Source of the DNA: Halorhabdus utahensis DSM 12940
GTDB taxonomy: Archaea > Halobacteriota > Halobacteria > Halobacteriales > Haloarculaceae
Direction of reading: 5' to 3'
DNA: 64,000 nt
NCBI RefSeq assembly: GCF_000023945.1
Contig: NC_013158.1
Location: 1,736,001-1,800,000, forward strand
The notes under the pieces are model-generated. The model did not search any database. It saw nothing but the letters and a program-made list of their open reading frames with translations, and had not been told where the DNA came from. The position numbers were made by a program, and so were the translations under genes. Shown one piece after another: positions 15,119 through 24,761 of the stretch (its first letter is position 1; every line of letters begins with the position of its first letter).

Positions 15119-16771
15119 ATGGTGCTCTATACGGCACTCCGGCTCGGAACGACAACGTTCGCGGCACTGGTAGCCGTCGCGCTGGTGGTGGTTCTGCTCC
15201 GGTATCGTGATCGGGCCAGCGCCCGGGCACTGCTCGGTGTCGGGGTGTTCACAAGCGTGGGATCGCTCTTGCACCTGCTTGTGGCCGATCTCACATCGCC
15301 GAACGCAGCGATCGCAGTGACCGGCTGGGATGTCGAGGCGTCGGCGTGGGTCGTGATCGGCACGACCACCACAGTGATCGCCGGCGGGCTGTGGGTACTG
15401 TTCGCCTTTCGATACACGGGTCGATCCCGGCGGGTGGTCCAGGCGACCGGCGCGATCATAGGCGCGATCTCGATCGGTGCCGTCATGACCGCGGCACTGG
15501 CGGTCAGGGATCCGTCCCCCCTCACATTCCAATTGCTGACGGTGACGTTCCTCCTCATGGGATTTCTCGTCACGATCGGGGTATTTTTGCTCCTGTGGAC
15601 GTCGATCGACCAGCAAGCAGTCCCGCTCCGTGAGCCGTTGTTGCTAGCAGGTGGCGCGATCGTATTGTTGTCCGGAAGTTTCGTCGCACAGATCTTCGAA
15701 CGACCAGTCATCCGCCCGGCACTGACGGCGATCGCCGGCGGCTTGTTTCTGTTCGCCGTTGTCCGGTATCCGGTTTTCGAAACGCCACCCGCCGTACGGG
15801 TGCTCGGGCGGGATCGCGTCGTCGGTGAACTGGCTGACGGAATCCTCATCGTCGATCGGAGCGGGCGGGTTCGAGACCTCAATCCCGCCGGCGAACGGCT
15901 GTTCGATGTCTCGCGGGCATCGGTCCTCGAAGAAGCGTTCGAGTCACTGTTTCCCACCGCGATCAGTCTCACGGACGTGGCGAAGAGAGCGGACCCAATT
16001 CGGATCGAACTGCCGGACGGAACGACGGTGTCCGTGACCGCCGATCCGGTCACTGACGGACGGGGTCGTCAAGTCGGCCACCTGATAACCTGTACGGACG
16101 TGACCGCCCGACAGCGGAGGGAGGAACAGCTCACGTTGCTCAGTCGCTTCGTCGTCGAGGTGATTCAGGGACGAATGACTGCCGTGGCCGACGAGGTAAC
16201 AGAGATAGAAAACACGTCGTTCGACGACGCTCCGGAGGTCGCCGGTCGGATGTGGGAGCGAACGACGCAGCTGACGACACTCGTCGCCCAGACGCGCTCG
16301 ATCGAGCGAGCTATCGCCGAGAACGGGGTCCGCCCGGACGAGCGACTTGCTGTCGGCGCCGTCCTCCGGGAACTCCGCGATTCGATCACTACCGAAGCAG
16401 GCCCGAAGATGGCGGTCGATACCCCAGCGGACGCTATCGACACGGCTGTCAACTCGGCGCTCCTGGCGTCGCTGCTCGAACCAGTGCTCGAAGACGCGTG
16501 CGCCCATGCTGTGACGCAGGTCGAAGTCACCGTCGAAACTGACCCCCCGACGGTTCGGATCATCGACGACCGACCGGACGTCAACGATCGCGCAGAGAAG
16601 GGGTCCGACGCCGACCTCTCGCTTGCGGTTTCGCGCCTGGCACTCGACCAACTCGGGGGCCATCTTTCCGTCGAGCGGACCTCGGAGGGACGACGGGCGG
16701 TTGTCGTCGTCCTCCCGTCGGGTGACACGCGGGAAACGGACCGACCACACACAACAGGGGGTGACGCGTGA
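15119..16771 (+). CDS. Seven-helix sensor with degenerate histidine kinase module (pseudokinase)
   Basis: 550 residues. Residues 1-225 hold about seven transmembrane segments of the 7TM kinase N-terminal type, followed by a PAS domain (ELADGILIVDRSGRVRDLNP, about 238-330) and a kinase-like region. The phosphoacceptor box reads LSRFVVEVIQGRMTAV with no histidine. The N box reads LLEPVLEDACAHA, with aspartate for the key asparagine. The G1 position reads IIDDRPDVND, lacking DxGxG. The protein is therefore unlikely to autophosphorylate. Its stop overlaps the start of an intact kinase of the same architecture (TGATG at 16769-16773). A heteromeric sensor pair is a reasonable inference. Confidence 0.8.
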   Translation: MVLYTALRLGTTTFAALVAVALVVVLLRYRDRASARALLGVGVFTSVGSLLHLLVADLTSPNAAIAVTGWDVEASAWVVIGTTTTVIAGGLWVLFAFRYTGRSRRVVQATGAIIGAISIGAVMTAALAVRDPSPLTFQLLTVTFLLMGFLVTIGVFLLLWTSIDQQAVPLREPLLLAGGAIVLLSGSFVAQIFERPVIRPALTAIAGGLFLFAVVRYPVFETPPAVRVLGRDRVVGELADGILIVDRSGRVRDLNPAGERLFDVSRASVLEEAFESLFPTAISLTDVAKRADPIRIELPDGTTVSVTADPVTDGRGRQVGHLITCTDVTARQRREEQLTLLSRFVVEVIQGRMTAVADEVTEIENTSFDDAPEVAGRMWERTTQLTTLVAQTRSIERAIAENGVRPDERLAVGAVLRELRDSITTEAGPKMAVDTPADAIDTAVNSALLASLLEPVLEDACAHAVTQVEVTVETDPPTVRIIDDRPDVNDRAEKGSDADLSLAVSRLALDQLGGHLSVERTSEGRRAVVVVLPSGDTRETDRPHTTGGDA

Positions 16772-18450
16772 TGATCCGGATCGCCTGGGTCGCCGGTGCC
16801 CTCGTCGTGCTCGTGACCGGCGTCATCGTGGCCGGTCGGACTGCACGACGACACGATCATCCGGGGGTGGTGCCGTACGCACTACTGGCCGTCCTGCTTG
16901 CCGGGATGGGCGCAACCATCGCGTTCAGCCGGTCCGGTTTGGTGCCGATCGAACTCGATGCGATCAGCGAGTTGCTTCTCATCGGCGGGTACGCGTTCGC
17001 CTCGTTGCTGTGGATCGCGTTCGTCTTCGAGTACACCGGCCGCGGCCCGGCGATGACGCCGCGTCGATGGGCGGGGATCGTCCTCCTTGGTGGTCTGACA
17101 GTCACGAGCACGGCGGTCACCTGGGCGCAGCAGACGGCGCGACTACAGGTGGGCCTGCTCGGCCAGCTGTCGTCCCTCACGACGTTCGTCCTGCAGGTGG
17201 CTGTGTTTTCACTTGGTCTGCTCGGTGTGGTGTTACTCGTGCGCTCGGCGGTGACGTACGACGATCTGGCGCGTGACTCAGCAGTGGCCTTTGCCCTCAC
17301 AGGCGTCGGGATCACGTTTCTCCCGATCGCGATCGGCTACGGCGGACAACTCGGTGGCGACTCGATCTATCGGGTCGTCTTCGTTCAACTCGCGGCCGTC
17401 GTCGGCGTCTTGGCCTGGACCGCGTTCGGCACCGACGCGTTCGAACGAGGGGCAGCGGCGGGACACCTCGCCCGGAAGACGGCCCTCGACGCGATGTCCG
17501 TCCCCGTACTCGTCGTCGATCGCGAAGATCGACTCCTCGACGTGAACCAGGCCGCCGCAGAGACGTTCGACGTCGAGACGACCCGGCTTCGGCATCACTC
17601 GCTCGCCGACGTGACGGACGTGCCCGAGGATCCACCAGCGGACCGCCCGGTCACGCTTCGGACCACGACCGGGAGACGGGAGTTCGCCGTCGACCGGACC
17701 GAGATCACCGGCACAGACGGCGATGTGCTCGGGCGTGCCTACCGGTTCCGGGACGTTACGGACCGCAAGACACGCGAACAGCGTCTGCAGGTTCTCAACC
17801 GAGTAATCCGACACAATCTCCGGAACGATCTCGACGCGATTCGCGGGTTCGCCGAACCGATCCGCGACGAGGAACTCCCTGCCGGAGAGGCGTCACAGTA
17901 TTTCGATCGGATCGAAACACTCGCGACAGAGCTGGTCGATCTCGCCGACGCAGTCGACCGGTCCCAACGCGTGCTGACGGGGGACCCCCTCGAACGGACC
18001 CAGTGTGATCTCGTCACGATCGCCCGATCGGTCGCTGGCAGCGCGACTGACGCCGACGTGACGCTGGATCTTCCCGGGGCGGTTGTCATCCGATCCGATC
18101 CTGACGCCATCGAATCGGTACTCACGGAACTGCTGGACAATGCCATAACCCATACCGATCGGACGCCGCCGTCGGTAACGGTCTGCATCCACTCGACGGC
18201 AGACGGCGGACGGATCGAGGTGGCAGACGACGGACCGGGAATCCCGCCCGAAGAGCGGAACCCTCTCCTCGAGGGCGAGGAAACACCGAGTCGACACAGT
18301 AGCGGAATCGGTCTCTGGCTGGTCTCCTGGACGGTGACGCGGCTGGGCGGCGAGCTGGCGTTCGACGAACGCGATCCCCGTGGGAGCGTGGTGATCGTCG
18401 ATCTGCCCGATCTGGAGCGATCGAACCAGTTTGGGCCGCCGGACACTTGA
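16771..18450 (+). CDS. Seven-helix membrane histidine kinase (intact)
   Basis: 559 residues. The first 215 residues contain about seven membrane helices; a PAS domain follows (ALDAMSVPVLVVDREDRLLD, about 235-335). The phosphoacceptor box is LNRVIRHNLRNDLDAI with His 348. The ATP site has LLDNAITHT (N box), VADDGPGIPPEER (G1) and SSGIGLWLVSW (G2). ATG 16771 overlaps the stop of the pseudokinase; a GTG three bases earlier is the alternative. It should sense a membrane or intracellular signal through 7TM/PAS and phosphorylate a response regulator. No receiver gene is in the operon; the HalX protein at 13759 is the closest. Confidence 0.85.
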   Translation: MIRIAWVAGALVVLVTGVIVAGRTARRHDHPGVVPYALLAVLLAGMGATIAFSRSGLVPIELDAISELLLIGGYAFASLLWIAFVFEYTGRGPAMTPRRWAGIVLLGGLTVTSTAVTWAQQTARLQVGLLGQLSSLTTFVLQVAVFSLGLLGVVLLVRSAVTYDDLARDSAVAFALTGVGITFLPIAIGYGGQLGGDSIYRVVFVQLAAVVGVLAWTAFGTDAFERGAAAGHLARKTALDAMSVPVLVVDREDRLLDVNQAAAETFDVETTRLRHHSLADVTDVPEDPPADRPVTLRTTTGRREFAVDRTEITGTDGDVLGRAYRFRDVTDRKTREQRLQVLNRVIRHNLRNDLDAIRGFAEPIRDEELPAGEASQYFDRIETLATELVDLADAVDRSQRVLTGDPLERTQCDLVTIARSVAGSATDADVTLDLPGAVVIRSDPDAIESVLTELLDNAITHTDRTPPSVTVCIHSTADGGRIEVADDGPGIPPEERNPLLEGEETPSRHSSGIGLWLVSWTVTRLGGELAFDERDPRGSVVIVDLPDLERSNQFGPPDT

Positions 18451-18536
18451 GGCCCACGAGGACATGGTTTATGCCGCTGGTTCCCGAACGTCCGGACCAC
18501 AACGACCGATCACCTGATCGGTCCGCCCGGTTACCC

Positions 18537-19886
18537 ATGACCCTCCATCGACGACGCTTCCTGGAACTCGGCGCGGCAGCGACCACCGTCGCACTCGGCG
18601 GCTGTCTCGGATTCGGCGACGGACCACCACTCTACACCGAGTGGATCCCGGTACGGGACGGCGGCGTTCGCGTCGGCTACCTGGATTTCAGTATCGCAAG
18701 CGAGGCAGAGAACGGTGACGAGCTATTGCCGTTGATTCTCCCGGCGGAGGCGAACAGCAGTTCCAGACAGGTCCTGACAGAAGTCTCGGGATTCGATGAC
18801 ATCGACGATCCACTGCTGACCTGGCCGCTCGAAGTCGGCGGCCGACTGGTCGCCGGAGCCTTTCTGTCGGTTGCCGTCTCCGGACTCGGATATCTCGTCG
18901 ATCCGGAACGACCGGACCGCGGGATAGAGGAGCTGTTCATGGCGGACACCGTCGCGGTCGGACGCGGGGAGATCGATCTCTCCGAGGCCACCGAGACGCT
19001 TCGCTCGGGAGCCGAAGGCATGGTCGGCGGCGTCCCGTTCGAGGAAACAGGAACGGTCGAGGACTTCACCCTGTACGAACCGACCGGTGACGGGGAACTC
19101 GATGGCGTCACGGCGATCAGCGAGCAGGCAGTCCTGGTGGCTGACACCCGCGAAGAGATCCGACGCGTCGTCGAGACCGCGGGGGGCGACCGAACGCGGG
19201 CGATCGAAGACGGGACAACGTTCGAGTGGCTGGTCGAGGCGGCCGGCGACGGCCATCTGGCCGGCGGTTGGGTGGGGCCGGTCGATCTCGAAACCGTGTA
19301 CTTCGGTGACCCGGCCGAGCGTCCGGTGGACGAACTCCTCCGGCCAGACGACGACGTCCTCGGGTCGGTGACCTTCGACGCCGACGACAGTGAGGTCACC
19401 GCCGAACTCGCCGCTCGGCGGCCACTCACGGACTCGGCGGCCGAACAGTTCGAATCGCGATTGGGTTCCGCGAGCGAGGACCGTTCGATCTCTATCGAAG
19501 ACGAGCAAGTTACCGCGACCGGGACCTACAGCGAGGGCGTTCTCGATTTCGAACTCACCAGTCCTGATCGAACGACGACCACACGCCCCGACCCGAGTGA
19601 GCCCGTCGATCCCCCCGAGGCAGTCGCGCAAGCAGTACCTGCCGATGCCTTCGAGTTCGACTACGAGGCCGAGAAAGATCGTGTGAAGGTCGGGATTACG
19701 AAGGATCTCAACGTGGAGAAAGTGGTTTTCGAAGCCGTCGTCTCGGGCTATGAGGCCTCGACCACCACACCGCAGGCGGACATGTACATGTATCTCTACG
19801 TCGATCCGGACGGCGACACAGTGGCGGTTACCGTCACCGTCGACGGCACGTCCGGTGTCGTCGCTCGACGGGAGTTTCCTGAGTGA
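18537..19886 (+). CDS. Tat-exported lipoprotein, haloarchaeal family of unknown function
   Basis: 449 residues from ATG 18537. LHRRRFLELGAAATTVAL followed by GGCLG gives a twin-arginine signal and lipobox, which decides the start against a longer frame from 18447. The mature protein is acidic, with no membrane segments. The middle region resembles surface proteins that measure or bind a ligand (VTAISEQAVLVADTREEIRR), and a C-terminal beta-rich part contains DMYMYLYVDPDGDTVAV. No enzyme motif is visible. It follows the kinase pair after 86 bp on the same strand and might be a surface component tied to it. It ends 9 bp from the convergent RDD gene. Confidence 0.7.
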   Translation: MTLHRRRFLELGAAATTVALGGCLGFGDGPPLYTEWIPVRDGGVRVGYLDFSIASEAENGDELLPLILPAEANSSSRQVLTEVSGFDDIDDPLLTWPLEVGGRLVAGAFLSVAVSGLGYLVDPERPDRGIEELFMADTVAVGRGEIDLSEATETLRSGAEGMVGGVPFEETGTVEDFTLYEPTGDGELDGVTAISEQAVLVADTREEIRRVVETAGGDRTRAIEDGTTFEWLVEAAGDGHLAGGWVGPVDLETVYFGDPAERPVDELLRPDDDVLGSVTFDADDSEVTAELAARRPLTDSAAEQFESRLGSASEDRSISIEDEQVTATGTYSEGVLDFELTSPDRTTTTRPDPSEPVDPPEAVAQAVPADAFEFDYEAEKDRVKVGITKDLNVEKVVFEAVVSGYEASTTTPQADMYMYLYVDPDGDTVAVTVTVDGTSGVVARREFPE

Positions 19887-19895
19887 ACTCACCGC

Positions 19896-20351
19896 TCACG
19901 GACGAACGACGATCGTGTTCCCTACCCGATCACCGAGCCGTCTGTCCGACTTCGAGAACGCAACCGTGATGATTCCGGCCAGATAAAAGAACGGCAACCA
20001 GTCGATCAGTCGGAGGAGATTTCGAAGGAGCGATCCCACTAACGACGGCGGCGAACCGTCCGGCCGCGTCACCTTGATGCTGACGAGGTACTTCCCGAGC
20101 GTCTTGCCCCATCGCCATTCGGCCAGCGTGTGATACATGATCGAGACGGCGAGCCAGAGGCCGAGTCCGACGAGTGCGGGTCCGCCTTCGAGGTTCGTCT
20201 CGATTCCCTCGCTGGTGGTCTGTAAGTCTCCAGATACCAGTCCCACGGTGGAGACGACGAGCATGAACAGCGCGAGCCAGACGATCGAGTCGATCGCCAT
20301 CGCGACGCCACGGATGCCGACGCCACACCGCCGCTCGGTGTTCGAGGTCAT
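19896..20351 (-). CDS. RDD-family membrane protein
   Basis: 151 residues from ATG 20351; a GTG at 20363 is less likely. Three hydrophobic segments are visible: residues 16-40, 60-78 and 115-132. The family marks are present: an N-terminal RGVAMAIDSIVW (R and D), the central WRWGKTLGKYLVSIKV and the final LGDRVGNTIVV. RDD proteins are small membrane proteins, some of which act as sodium/proton exchangers; most are uncharacterised. The gene stands alone between convergent and divergent neighbours. Confidence 0.8.
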   Translation of the reverse strand: MTSNTERRCGVGIRGVAMAIDSIVWLALFMLVVSTVGLVSGDLQTTSEGIETNLEGGPALVGLGLWLAVSIMYHTLAEWRWGKTLGKYLVSIKVTRPDGSPPSLVGSLLRNLLRLIDWLPFFYLAGIITVAFSKSDRRLGDRVGNTIVVRP

Positions 20352-20455
20352 TGTACCCGGCACTTGATCGAGAAGACGGAAAGAGTCGGTCTGAGTGTTT
20401 CTCCCGATGAAACACGCCGCCCCGGGTTTTGTTTCACGCCCCTGTTGATACTGCT

Positions 20456-21148
20456 ATGGAACCGATTCCAACATCGACACGGGACGCTGAAACGGAAACC
20501 ACGACTGAGCCAGTCCCCGCTTTCAGCCGGTCGATCGACTGGGCGATCGGCGGCGTGCTTGGGCTTTTGGGCCTCCTGATGGCCCTCGGCGGCTGGGTGC
20601 TGTACGCCGCCATCGATCGCCAGGGGATCGCGACGGTCATCAGGGAAGGGGAATTCCGGTCGGATGTCCTCACCGAGGCGGAGGCGATCGACGTGCTGGT
20701 CGCGATCGCCGAGTGGGGCGGACTCGGGCTTGCCGCCGTCGGCGTTTTGCTCGTCCTGTTCGGCGTCGCTGTCGTCTGGGGTCACGGCCGTGCACGACGC
20801 CACGGCCGGGGGACACCGAACTGGGTCCTCGGCGTGGTCGGCGCGATCGTCAGTACCGTGCTCAGTTTCGTCCCGTTCTCGCCGCTGCTCGGCGGGGCGG
20901 CCGCGAGTTACCTCTCGACCGACCGTGCGGACAGCGGTGTCGCAGCGGGGACGTTCGCCGGGATCTTCACGACCATCCCGGCACTCGTCGGCCTCGGGTT
21001 CGTCGGCGTCGGGCTGTTCAGCGCGCTCCCCGAGGCGACTGCAGGAGGCGCCGTCCTGGCACTCGCCGTCGGCATCGCCTTCACGATCGTCTACGTCATC
21101 GGCCTGAGCGCCATCGGCGGCTACGCCGGGCGACGGTTCGCTTCCTGA
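20456..21148 (+). CDS. DUF5518-like membrane protein
   Basis: 230 residues from ATG 20456. Residues 1-28 are hydrophilic. Membrane helices occur at about 31-55, 84-108, 122-150 and 160-226. The segment VLSFVPFSPLLGGAAASYLS is typical of the haloarchaeal DUF5518 group, whose role is unknown. The upstream gene is on the other strand, so a promoter must lie in 20352-20455; no perfect TATA is evident, GGTTTTGTTTC at 20426-20436 being the nearest. Confidence 0.7.
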   Translation: MEPIPTSTRDAETETTTEPVPAFSRSIDWAIGGVLGLLGLLMALGGWVLYAAIDRQGIATVIREGEFRSDVLTEAEAIDVLVAIAEWGGLGLAAVGVLLVLFGVAVVWGHGRARRHGRGTPNWVLGVVGAIVSTVLSFVPFSPLLGGAAASYLSTDRADSGVAAGTFAGIFTTIPALVGLGFVGVGLFSALPEATAGGAVLALAVGIAFTIVYVIGLSAIGGYAGRRFAS

Positions 21149-21205
21149 ACGGCCCATCGCCGGCAGGCATACCCTTAACAGGCCGACACACGGTGAGCCA
21201 ATACG

Positions 21206-22780
21206 ATGGACACCGACTTCGAGCGCGCACCGATCGGGGTTCTCGAAGTGAGTCCGGACGGCGTCGTCCGCGACGGCAACGCCACGGCAGCGTCTGTCCT
21301 TGACGTAGCCCCTGACGCCGTCGCCGGCGAGCCGATCGGGCGTGTCTTTCCCGAATCTGTCGAGGGCCAGGTCCCGGGGGCGTTCGAGACCCCGCCGGAC
21401 GCGGAGCAGTCCTTCGAGGCGTACTATCCCGACCTGGACAGGTGGCTCGTGGTCGATCTCGTCCCCGCAGCGGAAGTCGTCTACGTCTACCTCCGGGACG
21501 AAACCGACGCACACCGGCGCGAGCAGCAGCTCGACTCGCTTCGATCGGACCTCCGCCGGCTGACGATCGGGAACGAACTCCTCGCGGACGTGCTGGGCGA
21601 CCTCGTTTCCGCCTCGACGCGCGAAGAGATCGCCGAAACCATCTGCCGACAGCTTGGTGAGACTGATATCTACGAGTTCGCGTGGGTCGGCGAGCGCGCG
21701 GTCGGCTCCACGGAGATCGTACTGCGGGCCGCTGCCGGTACAACAGGGCGCACGCTCGACCGGATCGAAACCGCTCTCGATGGCGACGCCGACCTGCCGG
21801 AGTTGCGCGCGATCGAGCGGGGCGAACCGACGGTCGTCGAGTCACTCGGCGCGGACGAATCCGTCCCGGAAACGATCCGCCGGGCGGCCTTCGCCGACGG
21901 ATTGGGGTCGCTGCTTGCCGTCCCACTGACCTACGGCTCGAGCGTCTACGGCGTCGTCGGCGTCTACGCCACCGAGAAGGACGCCTTCTCCGAACGCGAA
22001 CGGGAGAGTTTCGGAACCGTCGGGACGATGGCCGGGTTCGCTATCAAAGCGGCTCGCAACCAATCGCTGCTCACTGCCGAGCGGGTCGTCGAACTCACGC
22101 TCCGGGTGTCAGATCCCGCGACGCCGTTCGTCGCCGCGGTTTCCGACACCGACACCCGGATCGACGTGACGGGTGTGATCCCGCAGGGAGAGGAGCTACT
22201 CTGTTACGTCGAGACCGAGACTGACCAACGGGGGCCCGAGGCGGTCGCAACTGCGTTGGCGGAGCACGAATCGGTCGTTGCGACGCGAACAGTCGGGAAA
22301 CACGACGACGGCGGATCGATCGAACTCCGCCAGCGGGCCGAGACACCGCTCGGACAACTCCTGAGTCAGGGCGGGACAGTTCGGTCGGCCACGTTTGGTC
22401 CAGATGGGGACCGGGTCGTCGTCGAACTCCCGCTGTCGGAAGACGTCCGCCGGATCGCGGACGCGATCACGCGCCGGTACGACGCCGAGGTACTCGCCAA
22501 GCGGGAACGCCGGCGGGACGAACGGACAACCGGGGAGATCCGGGACGGGCTGACCGCTCGACTGACGGACCGCCAGGAGGAGGCGCTTCGCACCGCGTTC
22601 TTCGCGGATTACTTCGAATCGCCACGGGGAAGTTCCGCCGAAGAAGTCGCTGATGCCCTGGGAATTACTGGACCAACGCTGCTTCACCACCTTCGGGCAG
22701 GACAGCGGAAACTCCTGGCAGAACTCTTCGAGGCGACAGATCGGCGGCTCGACCCTGACCGATCGTCGGACGGGACCTGA
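21206..22780 (+). CDS. Bat-like regulator with PAS, GAF and HTH_10 domains
   Basis: 524 residues. Residues 1-105 form a PAS domain (RAPIGVLEVSPDGVVRDGN), then a GAF domain at about 125-290 (FADGLGSLLAVPLTYGS ... YGVVGVYA). A bacterio-opsin-activator-associated region covers 300-420, and the C-terminal HTH (LTDRQEEALRTAFFADYF ... ADALGITGPTLLHHLR) covers 450-510. Such proteins act as soluble one-component sensors controlling transcription in haloarchaea, typically responding to redox, light or oxygen. No cofactor ligand can be named with confidence from the sequence. The gene is apparently monocistronic and followed by the convergent AIM24-family gene. Confidence 0.85.
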   Translation: MDTDFERAPIGVLEVSPDGVVRDGNATAASVLDVAPDAVAGEPIGRVFPESVEGQVPGAFETPPDAEQSFEAYYPDLDRWLVVDLVPAAEVVYVYLRDETDAHRREQQLDSLRSDLRRLTIGNELLADVLGDLVSASTREEIAETICRQLGETDIYEFAWVGERAVGSTEIVLRAAAGTTGRTLDRIETALDGDADLPELRAIERGEPTVVESLGADESVPETIRRAAFADGLGSLLAVPLTYGSSVYGVVGVYATEKDAFSERERESFGTVGTMAGFAIKAARNQSLLTAERVVELTLRVSDPATPFVAAVSDTDTRIDVTGVIPQGEELLCYVETETDQRGPEAVATALAEHESVVATRTVGKHDDGGSIELRQRAETPLGQLLSQGGTVRSATFGPDGDRVVVELPLSEDVRRIADAITRRYDAEVLAKRERRRDERTTGEIRDGLTARLTDRQEEALRTAFFADYFESPRGSSAEEVADALGITGPTLLHHLRAGQRKLLAELFEATDRRLDPDRSSDGT

Positions 22781-22805
22781 CTCTCTCAGCGGACTGTAAC
22801 GCGTC

Positions 22806-23462
22806 TCAGGCGTGTTCCTCGTACGGTTGGACGATGACGAAGCCGCCGGGATCGGTGAACTGCATCTGGAAGCGCTCGCCGGACTCCTGGCCAATCATGT
22901 CCGAAACGTTGGTGTTGACCTCGACATCCGGCGTTGTCGAACTCCAGGCGACTGTCGCGCCTGGGTCGGTGGTGACGGGCGGTTCCATCACGACCGGGTC
23001 GCCATGTGTGGTGAGGGCGACGTGACCCGGTCCCTGAAGCGAGACGTTGGTGAAGCCGCCGGCGAACGCCCCGGCGAGACTGTCGATCTCGGTGATCTCG
23101 TAGGACAGCCCGGACTCGAAGGCCAGCACGTCCTCGCCGTTGACGGTGATCGATTCGCCGTCGTCGAGTCGGAGGAGCTGGACTTCCTTTTCGTGATCGG
23201 CGAGATAGAGGTGGCCTGTCCCCTCGACGCGCATGATCGGCGTCCCCTCGCCGGTCGCGGCTTCCTTGATGAACCCAGTGATGCCGCCCTCCGGTGTTGC
23301 CTGGCCGGTGAACGAGAGGTCGCCCGTGTAGGCGACCATCGAACCGGCTTTCGCCAGCAGCGATCCCTCGACTGCCACGTCGAGGGTGTATCTATTTTCC
23401 AAGCTGAACGTCTCGTCTGTCTCTGTCGGTGCGTGTTCGGCAGTGAATTCGTCTACATCCAT
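22806..23462 (-). CDS. AIM24-family protein
   Basis: 218 residues, all-beta and acidic. LLAKAGSMVAYTGDLSFTGQ and GTGHLYLADHEKEVQLLRL match the TIGR00266/AIM24 family. Its archaeal and bacterial members are of unknown biochemical role; the yeast namesake is mitochondrial. The glycine-rich second half (GAFAGGFTNVSLQGPGHVAL) fits the repeated beta-barrel halves expected. No signal peptide or membrane segment is seen, so it is presumably cytoplasmic. It stands between a Bat-like regulator and a kinase. Confidence 0.85.
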   Translation of the reverse strand: MDVDEFTAEHAPTETDETFSLENRYTLDVAVEGSLLAKAGSMVAYTGDLSFTGQATPEGGITGFIKEAATGEGTPIMRVEGTGHLYLADHEKEVQLLRLDDGESITVNGEDVLAFESGLSYEITEIDSLAGAFAGGFTNVSLQGPGHVALTTHGDPVVMEPPVTTDPGATVAWSSTTPDVEVNTNVSDMIGQESGERFQMQFTDPGGFVIVQPYEEHA

Positions 23463-23562
23463 CGTTTCACGGAGTCACGCGAACTGACTCCGGATTCCAG
23501 TCGGAGCCCGGCACAAAAGAACCGACAGACGGCGTTTCAGAGCGGGAAACCCGGCCGACGGG

Positions 23563-24558
23563 TCAACTGGTCTCGATGCCAGTCACCTCGAAGCGAGCGC
23601 CGCCGTTCGCGGACTCGGTGACGGTGACCGACCAGCCGTGCAGATCGACGACTCGGGCGACGATCGACAGGCCGAGCCCGGTTCCGTGGTCGTCGGTGCT
23701 GAACCCCGGATCGAAGACGCGAGCCTGCTGTGCCGATGGAATTCCCTGTCCATCGTCGGCGACATAGAATCCCTTGGCTGATTCAAGCGGACCGACGGTG
23801 ACGGTCACGGCGCTCCCGCCGTGCTGGATCGAGTTGCGGAAGAGATTCTCGAACAGCCGTCCCAGGCGGTCGGGATCGGCGATGATACTGGGTAAGGACC
23901 CCTTCAGGACGATGTCGGCGTCGTCGGTATCGACGTTCGTCCACGCGTCCTCCACGACTCCCGACAGCTCGACCATCTCGTCAGGTTGGATCACGTCGGA
24001 GCCGCTCGCCAGCGTCAGCACGTCCTCGACGATCCGCTCCATCCGCTCGTGGGCGTCGGCGACGTGCTCGAAGTGGTCCGCCTCGCCGGTCTCTCGGGCC
24101 GCTCGCAAGTGTGCTTTGGCGACGTCAAGCGGGTTCCGGAGGTCGTGACTGATCACGCTCGCGACGTGATCGAGCCCGATCTCGTCCGCCTCTCGGGCGG
24201 CCTCCTCTGGAAGAGGGGTGAACAGGAGCACTCCGTCGGTGTCCCCGTTTTCTGGAACGGCCCGCAGGAGATACCGTGTATCTGGCTCCCTCTCAGATCG
24301 GCCTCTGTTTGATTCGGCGATGATCTTATCGGCTTCCGTTCCGACGACAGTCGGGTCTTCCGGGCCCAGCACGACCGAGAGATCGAATGTCTCGAACAGT
24401 GTCGTCACTGGTTCGCCTGGCTCAATCGACCCGAAAGTCCGCTCGAAAGCCTCGTTCACCGCCTGGACGACCTGCGTTCCGTCGTCGTCGCTGAGCCGAC
24501 AGACCGGATCGGGCCACTCCTCAATCGCAAACGATCCCGTGGCTCCGTTGGCAGTCAT
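23563..24558 (-). CDS. Soluble PAS histidine kinase
   Basis: 331 residues from ATG 24558. An upstream frame reaches 24690 but shows no domain. A divergent PAS-like domain covers residues 10-115, then HVASVISHDLRNPLDVAKAH gives the H box (His 138). The ATPase has LFENLFRNSIQHG (N box), VADDGQGIP (G1) and HGTGLGLSIV (G2), all intact. No transmembrane segments occur, so it should sense a cytoplasmic signal. Its start region faces the ArsR-like gene at 24762 on the other strand, about 200 bp away. This mirrors the HTH next to the kinases at 15-18 kb. Confidence 0.85.
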   Translation of the reverse strand: MTANGATGSFAIEEWPDPVCRLSDDDGTQVVQAVNEAFERTFGSIEPGEPVTTLFETFDLSVVLGPEDPTVVGTEADKIIAESNRGRSEREPDTRYLLRAVPENGDTDGVLLFTPLPEEAAREADEIGLDHVASVISHDLRNPLDVAKAHLRAARETGEADHFEHVADAHERMERIVEDVLTLASGSDVIQPDEMVELSGVVEDAWTNVDTDDADIVLKGSLPSIIADPDRLGRLFENLFRNSIQHGGSAVTVTVGPLESAKGFYVADDGQGIPSAQQARVFDPGFSTDDHGTGLGLSIVARVVDLHGWSVTVTESANGGARFEVTGIETS

Positions 24559-24761
24559 GCGTCTCGTGTCCCATGCTTCGGCCACTGTGGTACTCCGAAC
24601 GAGCACGGTCCGGCGGACGTCATCGGGTGGTTTGTGTTCGTCGCACCGACCTAAAGTCCTGCAGGCTAGTAATACAGATGCGGGGGACACGGACGGACGC
24701 CAGCCAGGAGTTGGGATACCTAGCCTACGAACTCAGGGGTACGGCACACAACCGTCCAGCC

